Of a stretch of 64,000 nt of DNA, positions 16,718-26,772 are shown piece by piece; positions within the stretch are counted from its first letter, which is position 1; every line of letters starts with the position of its first letter. The DNA is from an uncultured Algimonas sp. (GTDB taxonomy: Bacteria > Pseudomonadota > Alphaproteobacteria > Caulobacterales > Maricaulaceae), in NCBI RefSeq assembly GCF_947498175.1, contig NZ_CANMJB010000002.1, forward strand, positions 124,001 through 188,000, given 5' to 3'. The position numbers and the translations under genes were made by a program. The notes beneath the pieces were generated by a model. It was not told the DNA's origin, ran no database searches, and was given only the letters and a program-made list of their open reading frames with translations.

Positions 16718-18532
16718 CTATTCGACCGTGACGGACTTTGCCAGATTGCGCGGCTGGTCCACATCCGTGCCCAGCGCTACCGCCGTGTGATAGGCCAGTA
16801 GCTGCTGGCCGATCGCTTGAACGATGGGCGCTGTCAGCGACGGCGCATCCGGTAAGGACAGGATCGTGTCGGAAAGCTCCGAAGCGGCTTCCGCGCCGGC
16901 CGCATCGGTGAACAGCACGATCCGTGCGCCGCGCGCCGCGACTTCCTGAAGATTGGACACCGTCTTCTCAAACAATGCGTCTTCCGGGGCGACGATGATG
17001 ACGGGTGTTCCGTCCTCGATCAAGGCGATGGGACCGTGTTTCAGCTCGCCCGCCGCATAGCCTTCGGCATGAATATAGGAGATTTCCTTGAGCTTGAGCG
17101 CGCCTTCCAACGCGATCGGCACCATTGGGCCGCGGCCCAGGAAAAAGATGGACCTGGCCTGCGTCAGTGTTTGGGCCGTCCCACGGATCGCCTCGCTTTG
17201 TTGCAGCGCTTCGCTGACACGCTGCGGCAGGACGGCCAGATCGCGGCAATGTCGTCCGGCCTCGTCCGTGTCGATACGGCCGCGCTGAACGGCCGCGCCA
17301 ACGGCCAGGGCGGCCAGGGCGCAGGCCTGCGATGTGAAGGCCTTGGTCGACGCCACGCCGATTTCGGGTCCGGCCTTGATCGGCATGGCCACGTCGGCTT
17401 CGCGCGCCATAGTCGAACTCATGACGTTGACCAGCGCGGCCGTCTTCAGTCCGGCTTCCTTAGCGTAGCGTAACGCCGCCAGCGTGTCGGCCGTCTCGCC
17501 CGATTGAGACACAACGATCATCAGGCTGTCGGGACTGAGCACGGGATCGCGGTAACGGAATTCGGATGCGATATCGATATCGGTCGCCAGGCCTGCCACC
17601 TGTTCGAGCATGTATTTGCCCAGCATCCCGGCAAGATAGGCCGTGCCGCAGGCCACAATCACGACCCGGTCAACGCCTGCAAAGTCGAGGCCCTTGGGCA
17701 TGTCCACGCGCATTTCGCCCAGATCGAGATAGTGCGACAGCGTCTGCGCCAATGTCTCGGGCTGCTCGTGTATCTCCTTGAGCATGTAGTGCGGAAATTG
17801 TCCCTTGTCGGCGATTTCGTCCACGCCGGAGACTTCCGTGATAGGGCGCTCGACCGGGTTGTTGTCCTTGTCGAAAATCTCGACCGCGTCGCGGCGTAGA
17901 ACCGCCCAGTCGCCTTCTTCCAGATAGACGAGCTTGTCGGTGAGGGGCGCGAGCGCGAGCGCGTCGGAGCCGAGATACATTTCCCCGTCGCCGTAACCGA
18001 TGGCGAGAGGCGAGCCGTGCCGGGCGCAGTAGATCTCGTCTTCCGCCCCTTCGATCAGCACACCGAGTGCATAGGCGCCGCGGAATTGCGACAAGGCATG
18101 GCCGACCGCCGCGCGCGGGGAGAGGCCGCGCTCCAACGCATCATCGATCAGGTGGGCGGCAACTTCCGTATCGGTTTCAGTGACGAAGTCGCGATGCGGC
18201 AGGGCTTTGCGGATTTCGTCATAGTTTTCGATGATGCCGTTATGCACGACGGCAACCCGGCCCGCCCGGTGCGGGTGGGCATTGATCTCACTCGGCGCGC
18301 CGTGCGTCGCCCATCGGGTGTGTGCAATGCCGGACGGTCCGTCGATCGGGTCTTTTCCCAGGCAGGTTTCGAGGTTGGCGATCTTGCCCTTGGCGCGGCA
18401 GCGTTGAATGGCGCCGTCGGTCATGACCGCGATGCCCGCACTGTCATAGCCGCGATATTCCAGGCGTTTCAGGCCGGAAACCAGACGCTCCGTCACGCTT
18501 TTGCGGCCGATGATGCCAACGATTCCACACAT
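16718..18532 (-). CDS. glmS: Glutamine--fructose-6-phosphate aminotransferase (isomerizing)
   Basis: Makes glucosamine-6-phosphate from fructose-6-phosphate and glutamine, the first step to UDP-GlcNAc for peptidoglycan and lipopolysaccharide. The 604-residue protein starts MCGIVGIIG, with the Cys2 nucleophile of the glutaminase domain, and has the two SIS domains (VVSQSGETADTLAALRYAKE, GRGPMVPIALEGALKLKEIS) and the C-terminal DQPRNLAKSVTVE end. Length and motifs are standard. It converges on DUF2794. A tRNA gene lies upstream in the same direction. No glmS ribozyme was seen; that element belongs mainly to Firmicutes. Confidence 0.97.
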   Translation of the reverse strand: MCGIVGIIGRKSVTERLVSGLKRLEYRGYDSAGIAVMTDGAIQRCRAKGKIANLETCLGKDPIDGPSGIAHTRWATHGAPSEINAHPHRAGRVAVVHNGIIENYDEIRKALPHRDFVTETDTEVAAHLIDDALERGLSPRAAVGHALSQFRGAYALGVLIEGAEDEIYCARHGSPLAIGYGDGEMYLGSDALALAPLTDKLVYLEEGDWAVLRRDAVEIFDKDNNPVERPITEVSGVDEIADKGQFPHYMLKEIHEQPETLAQTLSHYLDLGEMRVDMPKGLDFAGVDRVVIVACGTAYLAGMLGKYMLEQVAGLATDIDIASEFRYRDPVLSPDSLMIVVSQSGETADTLAALRYAKEAGLKTAALVNVMSSTMAREADVAMPIKAGPEIGVASTKAFTSQACALAALAVGAAVQRGRIDTDEAGRHCRDLAVLPQRVSEALQQSEAIRGTAQTLTQARSIFFLGRGPMVPIALEGALKLKEISYIHAEGYAAGELKHGPIALIEDGTPVIIVAPEDALFEKTVSNLQEVAARGARIVLFTDAAGAEAASELSDTILSLPDAPSLTAPIVQAIGQQLLAYHTAVALGTDVDQPRNLAKSVTVE

Positions 18533-18672
18533 AGATGATGCCCGAGAGAGTGCTCTTACTGTGGCGCGGGCGACTAACAGCCGGTAGCGATGCCGACAAA
18601 TGGATTATCATGACGGTTTGCAGCGTTCGGTTGAACCGCTGAAACTCGTCCTTGAAGATGACGGGATCGCCG

Positions 18673-18746
18673 TAGTGGGAGGGAGACTTGAACTCCCGAC
18701 CTCAGGATTATGAGTCCTGCGCTCTAACCAGCTGAGCTACCCCACC
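18673..18746 (-). tRNA. tRNA-Met (anticodon CAT, elongator type)
   Basis: Cloverleaf read on the reverse strand, 74 bases without encoded CCA: acceptor GGTGGGG paired with TCCCACT (two G-U pairs), TAGCTCAGCTGGTTAGAGC D-arm, anticodon stem CAGGA/TCCTG around loop CTCATAA (anticodon CAT), and T-arm GGGAG-TTCAAGT-CTCCC. The sequence matches the alphaproteobacterial elongator methionine tRNA rather than the initiator. A lysidine-modified tRNA-Ile(CAT) is the alternative and is less likely from the D-arm and anticodon stem. Confidence 0.93.
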
Positions 18747-18832
18747 ACGGCAAGGCGCGCCCTATAAGGCGCGCGTTCCTGGGCGGCAAGCCTTGTTTGA
18801 CCGCTAAGCCGATCCCGATGCAGATGGACTTT

Positions 18833-20341
18833 CTAGGCCAGGAACATCTCCATCGGATCCTGAAGACGACGCTTGATGTGCTGCACCATCTGCGCGGCGT
18901 CGTAGCCGTCGATGACACGATGATCGCAGGAGACGCTGAAATTCATGACGAGTCGTTCGACCACTTCGCCGTTTCGCATTTCCAGCTTGGGCCGGATCTT
19001 GTTGGGGCCGAAGATGGCGACCTCGGGCTTGTTGACGACGGGTGTGGTGACGATGCCTCCCAATGGTCCGAGCGAGGTCAACGTGGTCGTCGCACCCTGG
19101 AAGTCCGCGGGCATCAATTTGTTGTCGCGCGCGCCGTTGGCGAGTCGGGTGATCTCCTCTGCCGTCTCCCACAAAGTTAGTGTCTGCGCCTGTTGGATCA
19201 CGGGGACCACGAGGCCGATATCGGTTTGCGTAGCGATGCCAAGATTGATGTCGGCGAACTGGGAGACGAACCCGCCGGGCCGGCCATCGGAGCCATCCTG
19301 ATAATGCGCATTGAATTGCGGCCAGTCCTTCAACGTCGCGGCCAAGGCGCGGATGATGAAGGGCAGAACGGTCAGCTTCGGGCGCTCGTCCTTGTGTTTG
19401 TCGTTGGCGCGTTTGCGAAGCGCCTCCAATGCCGTCACATCCACCTCGTCGACATAGGTGAAATGGGCGATGGTGCGCTTGGACTCGGCCATGCTCTGTG
19501 CGATCTTGCGGCGCAGGCCGATGACCTTGATGCGGGTTTCGCCCTCGACCGGCTCCAGCGCGGTTTCGAGCTTGTCGAGATCGGCATGGGTGACGTTGCC
19601 TTGTGCGCCGGTCGGTTTGGCGGCGGACAGGTCCAGCCCGGCATCCTTTGCGCGCTTACGCACGGCGGGGGAGGCGAGGGGACGATTGCTAGGGGTCACG
19701 ACCGGGACCGGCGCGACAACGGAAGGCGTGGATGTCGGAGCAGCCGTTTTCACCCGTTCGACTGGGGTAGACTGTTCGATATTGCCGCCACCTTCGACCG
19801 CGAAGCTGACCAGCGTCGCTCCGACGGCGACGGTGTCGCCTTCATCGCCCGCAACCGACTTGACCGTCCCGCTGACCGGGCTGGTGAGTTCGATGGTGGC
19901 CTTGTCGGTCATGGCGTCCGCGACCGGATCGTCTTCTTCTACCGCATCGCCAACGGCGACATGCCAAGCCGTGATCTCGGCTTCGACCACGCCTTCGCCG
20001 ATGTCGGGCAATTTGAATTCGTATGTGCCGGATCCGGTGGAGGCTGGCGTTTCGGCGGCAGGCTCGCTTTCCGTCCCGGCCGGTGCGGTCGCTTCGCCGC
20101 CATCCGTGTCGAACACGACCAGGTCGGCGCCGACGGCGACCGTCTCGCCTTCTTCGCATGCAACCGTGCGCACGACGCCGTCCACCGGGCTAGTCAGCTC
20201 GATCGTGGCCTTGTCGGTCATGGCGTCGGCTAGCGGCTGGTCCTCTTCGACCGTCTCGCCGGGGGCAACGTGCCACGCCGTGATCTCCGCCTCGACGACG
20301 CCTTCGCCAATATCGGGAAGCTTGAAACTGTACGTGCCCAT
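18833..20341 (-). CDS. Branched-chain 2-oxoacid dehydrogenase E2 (dihydrolipoyl acyltransferase)
   Basis: Core acyltransferase of a 2-oxoacid dehydrogenase complex, 502 residues. Two lipoyl domains are present, with lipoyl-lysines at K44 and K147 in identical MTDKATIEL contexts. A peripheral-subunit-binding domain (ASPAVRKRAKDAGLDL) and a catalytic domain ending in SCDHRVIDG, with catalytic H474, follow. The DIGEGVVEAEITAWHV opening is the branched-chain rather than pyruvate type. The two lipoyl domains are near copies, suggesting recent duplication. Its ATG follows the E1-beta stop with no gap. No E3 (lpd) gene is visible here. Confidence 0.93.
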   Translation of the reverse strand: MGTYSFKLPDIGEGVVEAEITAWHVAPGETVEEDQPLADAMTDKATIELTSPVDGVVRTVACEEGETVAVGADLVVFDTDGGEATAPAGTESEPAAETPASTGSGTYEFKLPDIGEGVVEAEITAWHVAVGDAVEEDDPVADAMTDKATIELTSPVSGTVKSVAGDEGDTVAVGATLVSFAVEGGGNIEQSTPVERVKTAAPTSTPSVVAPVPVVTPSNRPLASPAVRKRAKDAGLDLSAAKPTGAQGNVTHADLDKLETALEPVEGETRIKVIGLRRKIAQSMAESKRTIAHFTYVDEVDVTALEALRKRANDKHKDERPKLTVLPFIIRALAATLKDWPQFNAHYQDGSDGRPGGFVSQFADINLGIATQTDIGLVVPVIQQAQTLTLWETAEEITRLANGARDNKLMPADFQGATTTLTSLGPLGGIVTTPVVNKPEVAIFGPNKIRPKLEMRNGEVVERLVMNFSVSCDHRVIDGYDAAQMVQHIKRRLQDPMEMFLA

Positions 20342-21355
20342 CTACGCGGCCTCCAGAACCTCGCGGACCGCATGGGTCACGCGTTTCTGACCCGGAAAAT
20401 AGGCCCATTCCTGGGCGTGCGGATAAGGCGTATCCCAGCCGGTGACGCGCCTTATCGGGGCTTCTAGATGGTAGAAGCAGCGTTCCTGGACCTGGGCCAT
20501 GAGTTCCGCACCGAAGCCGGATGTGCGCGTCGCCTCGTGCAGGATGACGCAACGGCCGGTCTTCTTCACACTGGTCTCTATGGCGTCGAGATCCAGCGGG
20601 ACAAGCGAGCGCAGATCGATGATGTCCGCACGGATGCCGAGGTTCTTGGCCACCGCTTCGGCAACCCAGACCATGGTGCCGTAGGCGATGAGGGTCAGGT
20701 CGGACCCCTCGCTGATCATGCGGGCCTTGCCGAGCTCGACAGTATAGTGGCCGTCCGGCACCTCGCCTAGGTCATGACCTTTCCAAGAAACGGACGGAGT
20801 TTCATGGTCGCCGTCGAACGGGCCGTTGTAGAGGCGCTTTGGCTCCAGGAAAAGGACTGGGTCGTCGCTTTCGATAGCGCTGATCAGCAAGCCCTTGGCG
20901 TCATAGGGATTGGACGGGATGATCGTCTTCAATCCGGCGATGTGCGTGAACAGAGCTTCCGGCGATTGGCTATGCGTCGGGCCGCCGAATATGCCGCCCC
21001 CAACGGGCGTGCGGATCGTCAGCGGGCAGATGAAGTCGCCGTTGGAGCGGTATCGCAGGCGCGCGGCTTCCGACGCGATCTGGTCGTAGCCGGGATAGAT
21101 GTAGTCGGCGAACTGAATTTCCGCGACAGGGCGCAACCCGTTGGCCGCCATGCCGATGGCGATGCCGACAATGCCGCCTTCGGAAATCGGCGTGTCGAAG
21201 CAACGGTGCAGCCCGTGCTTTTCCTGCAAGCCGGCCGTGCAGCGGAACACGCCGCCGAAATAGCCGACATCTTCGCCAAAGGTCAGGACGGATGGGTCCT
21301 GGCTCATCTTGACGTCCATCGCATCGCGGATGGCTTCGATCATGCTCATTTGCAT
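20342..21355 (-). CDS. Branched-chain 2-oxoacid dehydrogenase E1 beta
   Basis: Beta subunit of the thiamine-diphosphate E1 component, 337 residues from MQMSMIEAIRDAMD (21355). Family motifs include FGEDVGYFGGVFRCTAGL, TPISEGGIVGIAIGMA and GGGIFGGPTHSQSPEA. The stop abuts the E2 start. The longer frame to 21388 adds only 11 residues of ordinary sequence. About 100 noncoding bases separate it from the E1-alpha gene on the same strand, with no terminator visible, so one operon is likely. Confidence 0.93.
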   Translation of the reverse strand: MQMSMIEAIRDAMDVKMSQDPSVLTFGEDVGYFGGVFRCTAGLQEKHGLHRCFDTPISEGGIVGIAIGMAANGLRPVAEIQFADYIYPGYDQIASEAARLRYRSNGDFICPLTIRTPVGGGIFGGPTHSQSPEALFTHIAGLKTIIPSNPYDAKGLLISAIESDDPVLFLEPKRLYNGPFDGDHETPSVSWKGHDLGEVPDGHYTVELGKARMISEGSDLTLIAYGTMVWVAEAVAKNLGIRADIIDLRSLVPLDLDAIETSVKKTGRCVILHEATRTSGFGAELMAQVQERCFYHLEAPIRRVTGWDTPYPHAQEWAYFPGQKRVTHAVREVLEAA

Positions 21356-21457
21356 TATTCGTCTCCAATTCCGGGCCTGGCTCGGCACGAAATAGAATGA
21401 TGCCGCGCGCTACTGCGCACGGTCAGATATAAGATATCCGAGCGCAGGGAGGCCATC

Positions 21458-22705
21458 CTATCCCAGCTCCTTCCGGAACATCTCGCGTTGCTCCAGCAGC
21501 AGTTCCGGCGGATCGGCATAGACTTGTTCGAACATGGTAAAGTCGTCCACTTGCGGTCCGGTTTCCACCGTCCCAAGCGCTTCGGCCTTCTTGTAGGTTT
21601 CGCGCACGAACAGCTTGGCTTCCTTTTCATAGGCCGCGTGCCGCTCGTCGTCCCATTCGCCGATATGGACGAGGTGCGTCTTCAACCGCTCGACCGGATC
21701 GCCGAAGGGCCAGACTTCGGCCTCGTCCTTGGGACGGTATTTTGACGGATCGTCGGAGGTCGAGTGGCCTTCAGCCCGGTAGGTGAAATGTTCGATCACG
21801 GTTGCGCCGCCGCCTTGGCGTGCGCGCTCCGCCGCCCATTTCGTGGCCGCATAGACCGCCAGCGCGTCGTTGCCGTCCACGCGCAAGGTCGCCAGACCGT
21901 AGCCCGTGCCTCGCGCCGCGAAGCTTTCCCCTTCGCCCATGGCGATGCCCTGGAAGCTCGAGATCGCCCACTGATTGTTGACGACATTGATGATGCAAGG
22001 CGCGCGGTAGGTGGACGCGAAGTTCAGCGCATAGTGGAAGTCGCCTTCCGCCGTCGCGCCTTCGCCTGTGAAAGTGGACGCGATGCCGTCCTCGTTTTTG
22101 TAGGCTTCGGCCATGGCCCAACCGACCGCCTGGATCAGTTGCGTGCCGAGATTGCCGGAGATCGAAAAGAAGCCGTGCTTGCGGAAGGAATAGAGCACCG
22201 GGATGTTCTTGCCCTGGAGCGGGTCGCCGGAGTTGGACAAGCACTGGTTCATCATCTCCAGCATCGACGCGCCGCGGCTGATCAGGATGGCCTGCTGGCG
22301 GTAGGTCGGAAACACCATGTCGGTATCGCGCAAGGCTTCGGCATGTCCGACCGAGACGGCCTCCTCGCCGCGCGACTTCATGTAAAAGCTCATCTTGCCT
22401 TGGCGCTGCATGGCGAACATGCGGTCGTCCATGGCGCGGGTCAGCATCATATCGCGGAGCATCTTGCGCTTCACTTCCGGTTCCAATCCCGGCACCCAGT
22501 CGCCGGCCGTCTCTCCGTTGAAGCGCATCACCCGGATCAGTTTTAGCGCATGTTCGGCCGTCTCATAGTCATCGCAGAGCGGATCGGGACGGGGCGGCGT
22601 GTGATCGGTCGGGACGGCGATATGACTGTAGTCCGGCGTGTCGCCCGGCCGGAAAGGCGGTTCGGGCACATGGAGGCGGGACTGATTGCTCTGTTGTTTC
22701 GCCAT
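21458..22705 (-). CDS. Branched-chain 2-oxoacid dehydrogenase E1 alpha
   Basis: Thiamine-diphosphate-dependent decarboxylase subunit for the oxoacids of valine, leucine and isoleucine. From ATG 22705 it has 415 residues. The cofactor motif runs from GEGATAEGDFHYALNFAS to NNQWAIS, and YRAEGHSTSDDPSKYR is the branched-chain E1-alpha phosphorylation-loop region. The branched-chain subtype is supported by the N-terminal segment PRPDPLCDDYETAEHALKL. The frame is open back to 22786, but those 27 residues look non-conserved. It diverges from an Lrp/AsnC gene about 185 bases away, a common regulatory pairing. Confidence 0.93.
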   Translation of the reverse strand: MAKQQSNQSRLHVPEPPFRPGDTPDYSHIAVPTDHTPPRPDPLCDDYETAEHALKLIRVMRFNGETAGDWVPGLEPEVKRKMLRDMMLTRAMDDRMFAMQRQGKMSFYMKSRGEEAVSVGHAEALRDTDMVFPTYRQQAILISRGASMLEMMNQCLSNSGDPLQGKNIPVLYSFRKHGFFSISGNLGTQLIQAVGWAMAEAYKNEDGIASTFTGEGATAEGDFHYALNFASTYRAPCIINVVNNQWAISSFQGIAMGEGESFAARGTGYGLATLRVDGNDALAVYAATKWAAERARQGGGATVIEHFTYRAEGHSTSDDPSKYRPKDEAEVWPFGDPVERLKTHLVHIGEWDDERHAAYEKEAKLFVRETYKKAEALGTVETGPQVDDFTMFEQVYADPPELLLEQREMFRKELG

Positions 22706-22889
22706 GAAGAGATAAGCCTTGAAGGGGGAGGGCGTTCCGGAGCGCCCAATCGCTGCTCTCCTAAAGCTTTGCCGCAGATTTTGCATGGCGGCAATGGCAA
22801 GATTATTGGCAAATTATTCCAGAACCGGTTAAAGGGTAAGGAAAGTTAGCCGCAGTAGCCTGCGACAATGGTGACTTGGGGATTCCATC

Positions 22890-23390
22890 ATGAAGAATAA
22901 CGGCCAGATCGACAATATTGACGCCAAGATCCTGCATCTGCTGCAAGGCAATGCCAGCCTGTCCGTCGCAGAGATTTCCGAACAGGTCGGCCTGTCGTCT
23001 TCGCCCTGCTGGCGCCGCATCAAGCGAATGGAGGAACTCGGCCTGATCGACCAGCGCGTGACCCTGCTAGACCGGCAGTTGCTGGGTTTGGACTTCGAGG
23101 TTTTCGTCGCCGTCAAACTGTCATTGCCCAACCGCGACAATATGGAAAAGTTCGAACGCGAAGTCGCGCGGATGCCCGAAGTCGTCCAATGCGCCGTCGT
23201 AACCGGCGCGGTCGATTTCATGCTGCGCATCGTCACGACGGACATGCATGCCTACGAGACGTTCTTGCGCGAAACGCTTCTGTCGATCGATCTGATTAGC
23301 GACGTTCAAAGCCGCATCGTCCTGCGCCAGGCCAAGGACACGACCGCCCTTCCGCTCAACCTGATCAGCCCGGCGATCCCGCGTTACTAG
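22890..23390 (+). CDS. Lrp/AsnC family transcriptional regulator (BkdR-like position)
   Basis: A 166-residue feast/famine regulator. The N-terminal helix-turn-helix lies at about 8-55 (DAKILHLLQGNASLSVAEIS, VGLSSSPCWRRIKRMEELG), followed by the ligand-sensing AsnC_trans_reg domain with FVAVKLSLP and MPEVVQCAVVTGAVDFML. It diverges from the branched-chain oxoacid dehydrogenase operon, the usual arrangement of BkdR-type activators sensing branched-chain amino acids. Control of that operon is inferred from position. Confidence 0.92.
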   Translation: MKNNGQIDNIDAKILHLLQGNASLSVAEISEQVGLSSSPCWRRIKRMEELGLIDQRVTLLDRQLLGLDFEVFVAVKLSLPNRDNMEKFEREVARMPEVVQCAVVTGAVDFMLRIVTTDMHAYETFLRETLLSIDLISDVQSRIVLRQAKDTTALPLNLISPAIPRY

Positions 23391-23392
23391 CG

Positions 23393-23962
23393 TCAGCGGT
23401 AGGCTGGTCGCCAGCTCAGCGCTGCGACGGCGAACCACAGGAAAGTCACCAGAGATGCGAGGCGCTGCGTCAGGCCGCGCCAGGCTTCCGGGTCGAACCC
23501 GAAGATAAGCGCCCAGATGTAGAGCAGCCCGATCAGGGATGTCAGCAGCGAGTAGCCGACGAAAGCGGGAAAGGTCGAACCGGTGCCGAACTCTGCCGCG
23601 TAAAAGGTGGGCACAAGGACCAGGAACACCGCCAGCCCGTGAAGCCCGTGCATGGGCGTTCCTGTCGTGAACACGCCGTTGGACAGCATGGCCAGACCGA
23701 AGACCAGCGCGGCGACGAACGTCCATGAAAAGCGGAAACGACCCGTCCCGAACAGGCAGCCGATAGCGAACAGGCTGACCGATAGTCCCGTCACGACCGT
23801 ACTGTAGCGGGAGATGGTCGGCAGCAAACCGTCCGTCGCCTCGTATTCGCTCATATGTTGCGTCAGCGAATTGTGATCCGCATCCAGCAGGCTGAAGATA
23901 ATGGGTACGAGCATCATCACGGCCGCGATCCACCCCTGCCGGATCATCCAGTTCTTTCGCAT
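23393..23962 (-). CDS. DUF998-like multi-pass membrane protein
   Basis: A 189-residue integral membrane protein with about six hydrophobic helices, from MIRQGWIAAVMMLVPIIFSL to LVTFLWFAVAALSW. The first loop (DADHNSLTQHMSEYEATDG) and the overall layout resemble the DUF998 group. The start at 23962 is chosen for its GGGGAAGCGG ribosome site; the longer frame to 24112 overlaps the start of the divergent VOC gene. The stop lies two bases from the convergent Lrp stop. Function unknown. Confidence 0.7.
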   Translation of the reverse strand: MRKNWMIRQGWIAAVMMLVPIIFSLLDADHNSLTQHMSEYEATDGLLPTISRYSTVVTGLSVSLFAIGCLFGTGRFRFSWTFVAALVFGLAMLSNGVFTTGTPMHGLHGLAVFLVLVPTFYAAEFGTGSTFPAFVGYSLLTSLIGLLYIWALIFGFDPEAWRGLTQRLASLVTFLWFAVAALSWRPAYR

Positions 23963-24110
23963 CCCGCTTCCCCCTGATGGCCGTTTGCAGTCGGTCAATG
24001 GCACAGTCCGTGCCGCCTTGCAGCCCCTATGTGAAAAACGGGCCCTTCGATTGCCACCCCGCCTGCGCTTTGGCAGGGGATGGATCCCAACGGCGAAAAG
24101 GAAACCCGAC

Positions 24111-24473
24111 ATGATCGGTTATGTAACGATCGGCGTTCGCGACATGGATGCCGCCAAAACCTTCTACACGACCCTGACGGGCCAGCCCGTCCAGTTCGAC
24201 GGCGGCCGGATTGCCTTCATCGGCGAAACCATGGGTGGGCCAATGATCGCCGTCTGCGTGCCCTATGACGAAAACGACCCTCATCCCGGCAATGGTACGA
24301 TGATCGCGCTGCGCGGCGGCAGTCAGGACGGATGCGACGCGATGTACAAGAAAGCGCTGGAATTAGGCGCGAGCTGCGACGGGAAACCGGGGTCCCGCAT
24401 TCCGGGACAGTTCTACGGAGCCTATGTCAAGGATCCGGACGGTAACAAGCTCTGCTTCTACGATTTCAGCTAG
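24111..24473 (+). CDS. VOC family (glyoxalase/bleomycin-resistance fold) protein
   Basis: A 120-residue single-domain VOC protein: it begins MIGYVTIGVRDMDAAKTFYT and ends AYVKDPDGNKLCFYDFS, the two conserved beta-alpha ends of the fold. Metal ligands are not fully evident: the first-strand position is Thr/Gly rather than His, so it may not be a metallo-lyase. The start at 24111 gives the complete domain. Substrate unknown. It converges on uvrB. Confidence 0.88.
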   Translation: MIGYVTIGVRDMDAAKTFYTTLTGQPVQFDGGRIAFIGETMGGPMIAVCVPYDENDPHPGNGTMIALRGGSQDGCDAMYKKALELGASCDGKPGSRIPGQFYGAYVKDPDGNKLCFYDFS

Positions 24474-24529
24474 GACAATTGCCGCAAAGAACGACATCCA
24501 GGACTGGCCCGTACTTCCCATGACCGGTA

Positions 24530-24547
24530 GCAGCCGACCGGGGCTGC
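24530..24547. terminator. Hairpin between convergent VOC gene and uvrB
   Basis: GCAGCC-GACCGG-GGCTGC, a perfect 6-bp stem with a 6-base loop, lies between two converging genes. No T-tract follows on either strand, so an intrinsic terminator is only a weak proposal. Confidence 0.25.
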
Positions 24548-24597
24548 GCTAGACGTTACTGCGATCCCGGCCAGCCGGGCGTGCCAAGACGGTTCGG

Positions 24598-26757
24598 CTA
24601 GACACTGGCGGCTTCGCCCTTGAGCTGAACGAGTTCGTCGCGCAAACGCGCAGCTTCCTCGAACTCCAGATTTTCGGCCGCCTCGAACATGCGTTTTTCC
24701 AGATCGGCGGCGACGGCGATCATGTTGCCGCCCATATAGGGCTCCTGGCCTTCGGCCGCCTCCAGCACGCCGCGTCGGGCCTTGCCGGCGGAGCCGCGCT
24801 GCTTCTTGCGGCCGGACGGCGTGTAGCTGTCGCGTTCGTCCTTGATCTTCTGGGCCGCTTCGCTGTCACCGACCATGTCTGCGACACCACGCAGGACGGT
24901 CTGCGGGATGATGCCGTGTTCCTGGTTATGGGCGATCTGACGTTCCCGGCGGCGGCTGGTTTCGTCCATGGCCCGCTTCATGCTGCCGGTGATCTTGTCG
25001 CCGTAGAGCACGACACGGGCTTCGCTGTTGCGCGCCGCCCGACCGATCGTCTGGATCATGGACGTCTCCGAGCGGAGGAAGCCTTCCTTGTCCGCATCCA
25101 GGATGCCGACGAAGGCGCATTCCGGGATATCGAGCCCTTCGCGAAGCAGGTTGATCCCTATCAATACGTCGAACACGCCCAGGCGCAGGTCGCGGATCAG
25201 TTCGATCCGTTCCAACGTATCGACATCGGAGTGCATGTAGCGCACGCGGATACCCTGATCGGCCATGTATTCCGTCAGGTCTTCCGCCATCTTCTTGGTC
25301 AATGTCGTGACGAGCGAACGATAGCCTTTCTCGGTCGTCTTGCGGACTTCGTCCACGACATCGTCGACCTGGTTGTGGTGCTCGCCGGATACCGGCCGGA
25401 CTTCGACAGGCGGGTCGATCAGACCGGTCGGTCGGATCACTTGCTCCACGAACACGCCGCCCGTGCGCTCCATTTCCCAGTCGGCGGGCGTTGCGGAAAC
25501 GTGGACCGTCTGCGGCCGCATCGCGTCCCATTCCTCGAACTTCAGCGGGCGGTTGTCGATGCAGGACGGCAGGCGGAAGCCGTGATCGGCCAGCGTCGAT
25601 TTGCGGTTGAAGTCGCCTCGGCTCATGCCGCCGATCTGCGGCACGGAAACGTGGCTTTCGTCCATGAACAGAAGCGCGTCTTCGGGGAGGTATTCGAACA
25701 GCGTAGGAGGCGGCTCGCCGGGCGCGCGGCCTGTCAGGTAGCGTGAATAGTTCTCGATACCGTTGCAGAATCCCGAAGCGGCCATCATCTCCAGATCGAA
25801 CTCGGTTCGCTGGGCCAAGCGTTGCGCTTCCAACAGCTTGCCTTCGCTCTCGAACAGGTTCAGCGTCGCATCCAGTTCCGCCTTGATGCCCTTCATGGCG
25901 CTTTGCACGGTCGGGCGCGGCGTGACGTAGTGACTGTTGGCATAGACACGCACGCTCTCGATGCTTCGGCCCGTCTTGCCCGTAAGCGGATCGAATTCGG
26001 TGATGGTGTCGATCTCGTCGCCGAAAAAGTCGAAGCGCCAAGCCGTGTCGTCATAGTGAGCGGGAAACAGTTCGATCGTATCGCCGCGCACGCGGAACGA
26101 ACCGCGCGCGAAAGCCAAGTCGTTGCGCTTGTATTGCAGCCCGACCAGCTGCGCCATCAATTCGCGCGGATCGATGGCCTGCCCGCGCGACAGGTCGATG
26201 GTCATGGCCGTATAGGTCTCGACCGACCCGATGCCGTAGATGCAGGACACCGAGGCGACGATGATGCAGTCGTCGCGCTCCAAGATCGCGCGGGTCGCGG
26301 CATGGCGCATCCGGTCGATCTGTTCATTGACGCTGCTGTCTTTCTCGATGAACGTGTCCGTGCGCGGAACGTAGGCTTCGGGCTGGTAATAGTCGTAATA
26401 GGACACGAAATACTCGACCGCGTTTTCGGGGAAGAAGGCTTTGAACTCCGAATAGAGCTGCGCGGCGAGCGTCTTGTTGGGTGCCATGATCAGCGCCGGT
26501 CGCTGCGTCTGTTCGATGATCTTGGCCATGGTGAAGGTCTTGCCGGATCCCGTGACGCCGAGCAGCACCTGGTCGCGTTCGCGTTCCGATATGCCGTCCA
26601 CCAGCTCCGCGATCGCTTTGGGTTGGTCGCCCTTGGGTTCGAAGGGCGAATTCAGCACGAAACGCTTGCCGCCTTCCGATTTGCTAGGGCGGGCGGGCTT
26701 GTGTGGCGTCCAGAGAGCCGGGGCTTCGCGGACGGTGATTTCGGCGGTGTCGGGCAT
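24598..26757 (-). CDS. uvrB: Excinuclease ABC subunit B
   Basis: Damage-verifying helicase of nucleotide excision repair, 719 residues. Walker A is GVTGSGKT. The beta-hairpin that grips DNA is in [20 protein letters not shown]. Helicase motifs include [15 protein letters not shown] and the later [19 protein letters not shown]. The C-terminal UVR motif ([20 protein letters not shown]) recruits UvrC. The length is slightly above E. coli UvrB because of about 30 extra N-terminal residues. A LexA box lies 16 bases before the start. Confidence 0.98.
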   Translation of the reverse strand: MPDTAEITVREAPALWTPHKPARPSKSEGGKRFVLNSPFEPKGDQPKAIAELVDGISERERDQVLLGVTGSGKTFTMAKIIEQTQRPALIMAPNKTLAAQLYSEFKAFFPENAVEYFVSYYDYYQPEAYVPRTDTFIEKDSSVNEQIDRMRHAATRAILERDDCIIVASVSCIYGIGSVETYTAMTIDLSRGQAIDPRELMAQLVGLQYKRNDLAFARGSFRVRGDTIELFPAHYDDTAWRFDFFGDEIDTITEFDPLTGKTGRSIESVRVYANSHYVTPRPTVQSAMKGIKAELDATLNLFESEGKLLEAQRLAQRTEFDLEMMAASGFCNGIENYSRYLTGRAPGEPPPTLFEYLPEDALLFMDESHVSVPQIGGMSRGDFNRKSTLADHGFRLPSCIDNRPLKFEEWDAMRPQTVHVSATPADWEMERTGGVFVEQVIRPTGLIDPPVEVRPVSGEHHNQVDDVVDEVRKTTEKGYRSLVTTLTKKMAEDLTEYMADQGIRVRYMHSDVDTLERIELIRDLRLGVFDVLIGINLLREGLDIPECAFVGILDADKEGFLRSETSMIQTIGRAARNSEARVVLYGDKITGSMKRAMDETSRRRERQIAHNQEHGIIPQTVLRGVADMVGDSEAAQKIKDERDSYTPSGRKKQRGSAGKARRGVLEAAEGQEPYMGGNMIAVAADLEKRMFEAAENLEFEEAARLRDELVQLKGEAASV

Positions 26758-26772
26758 GAGGGATAGATAGGG

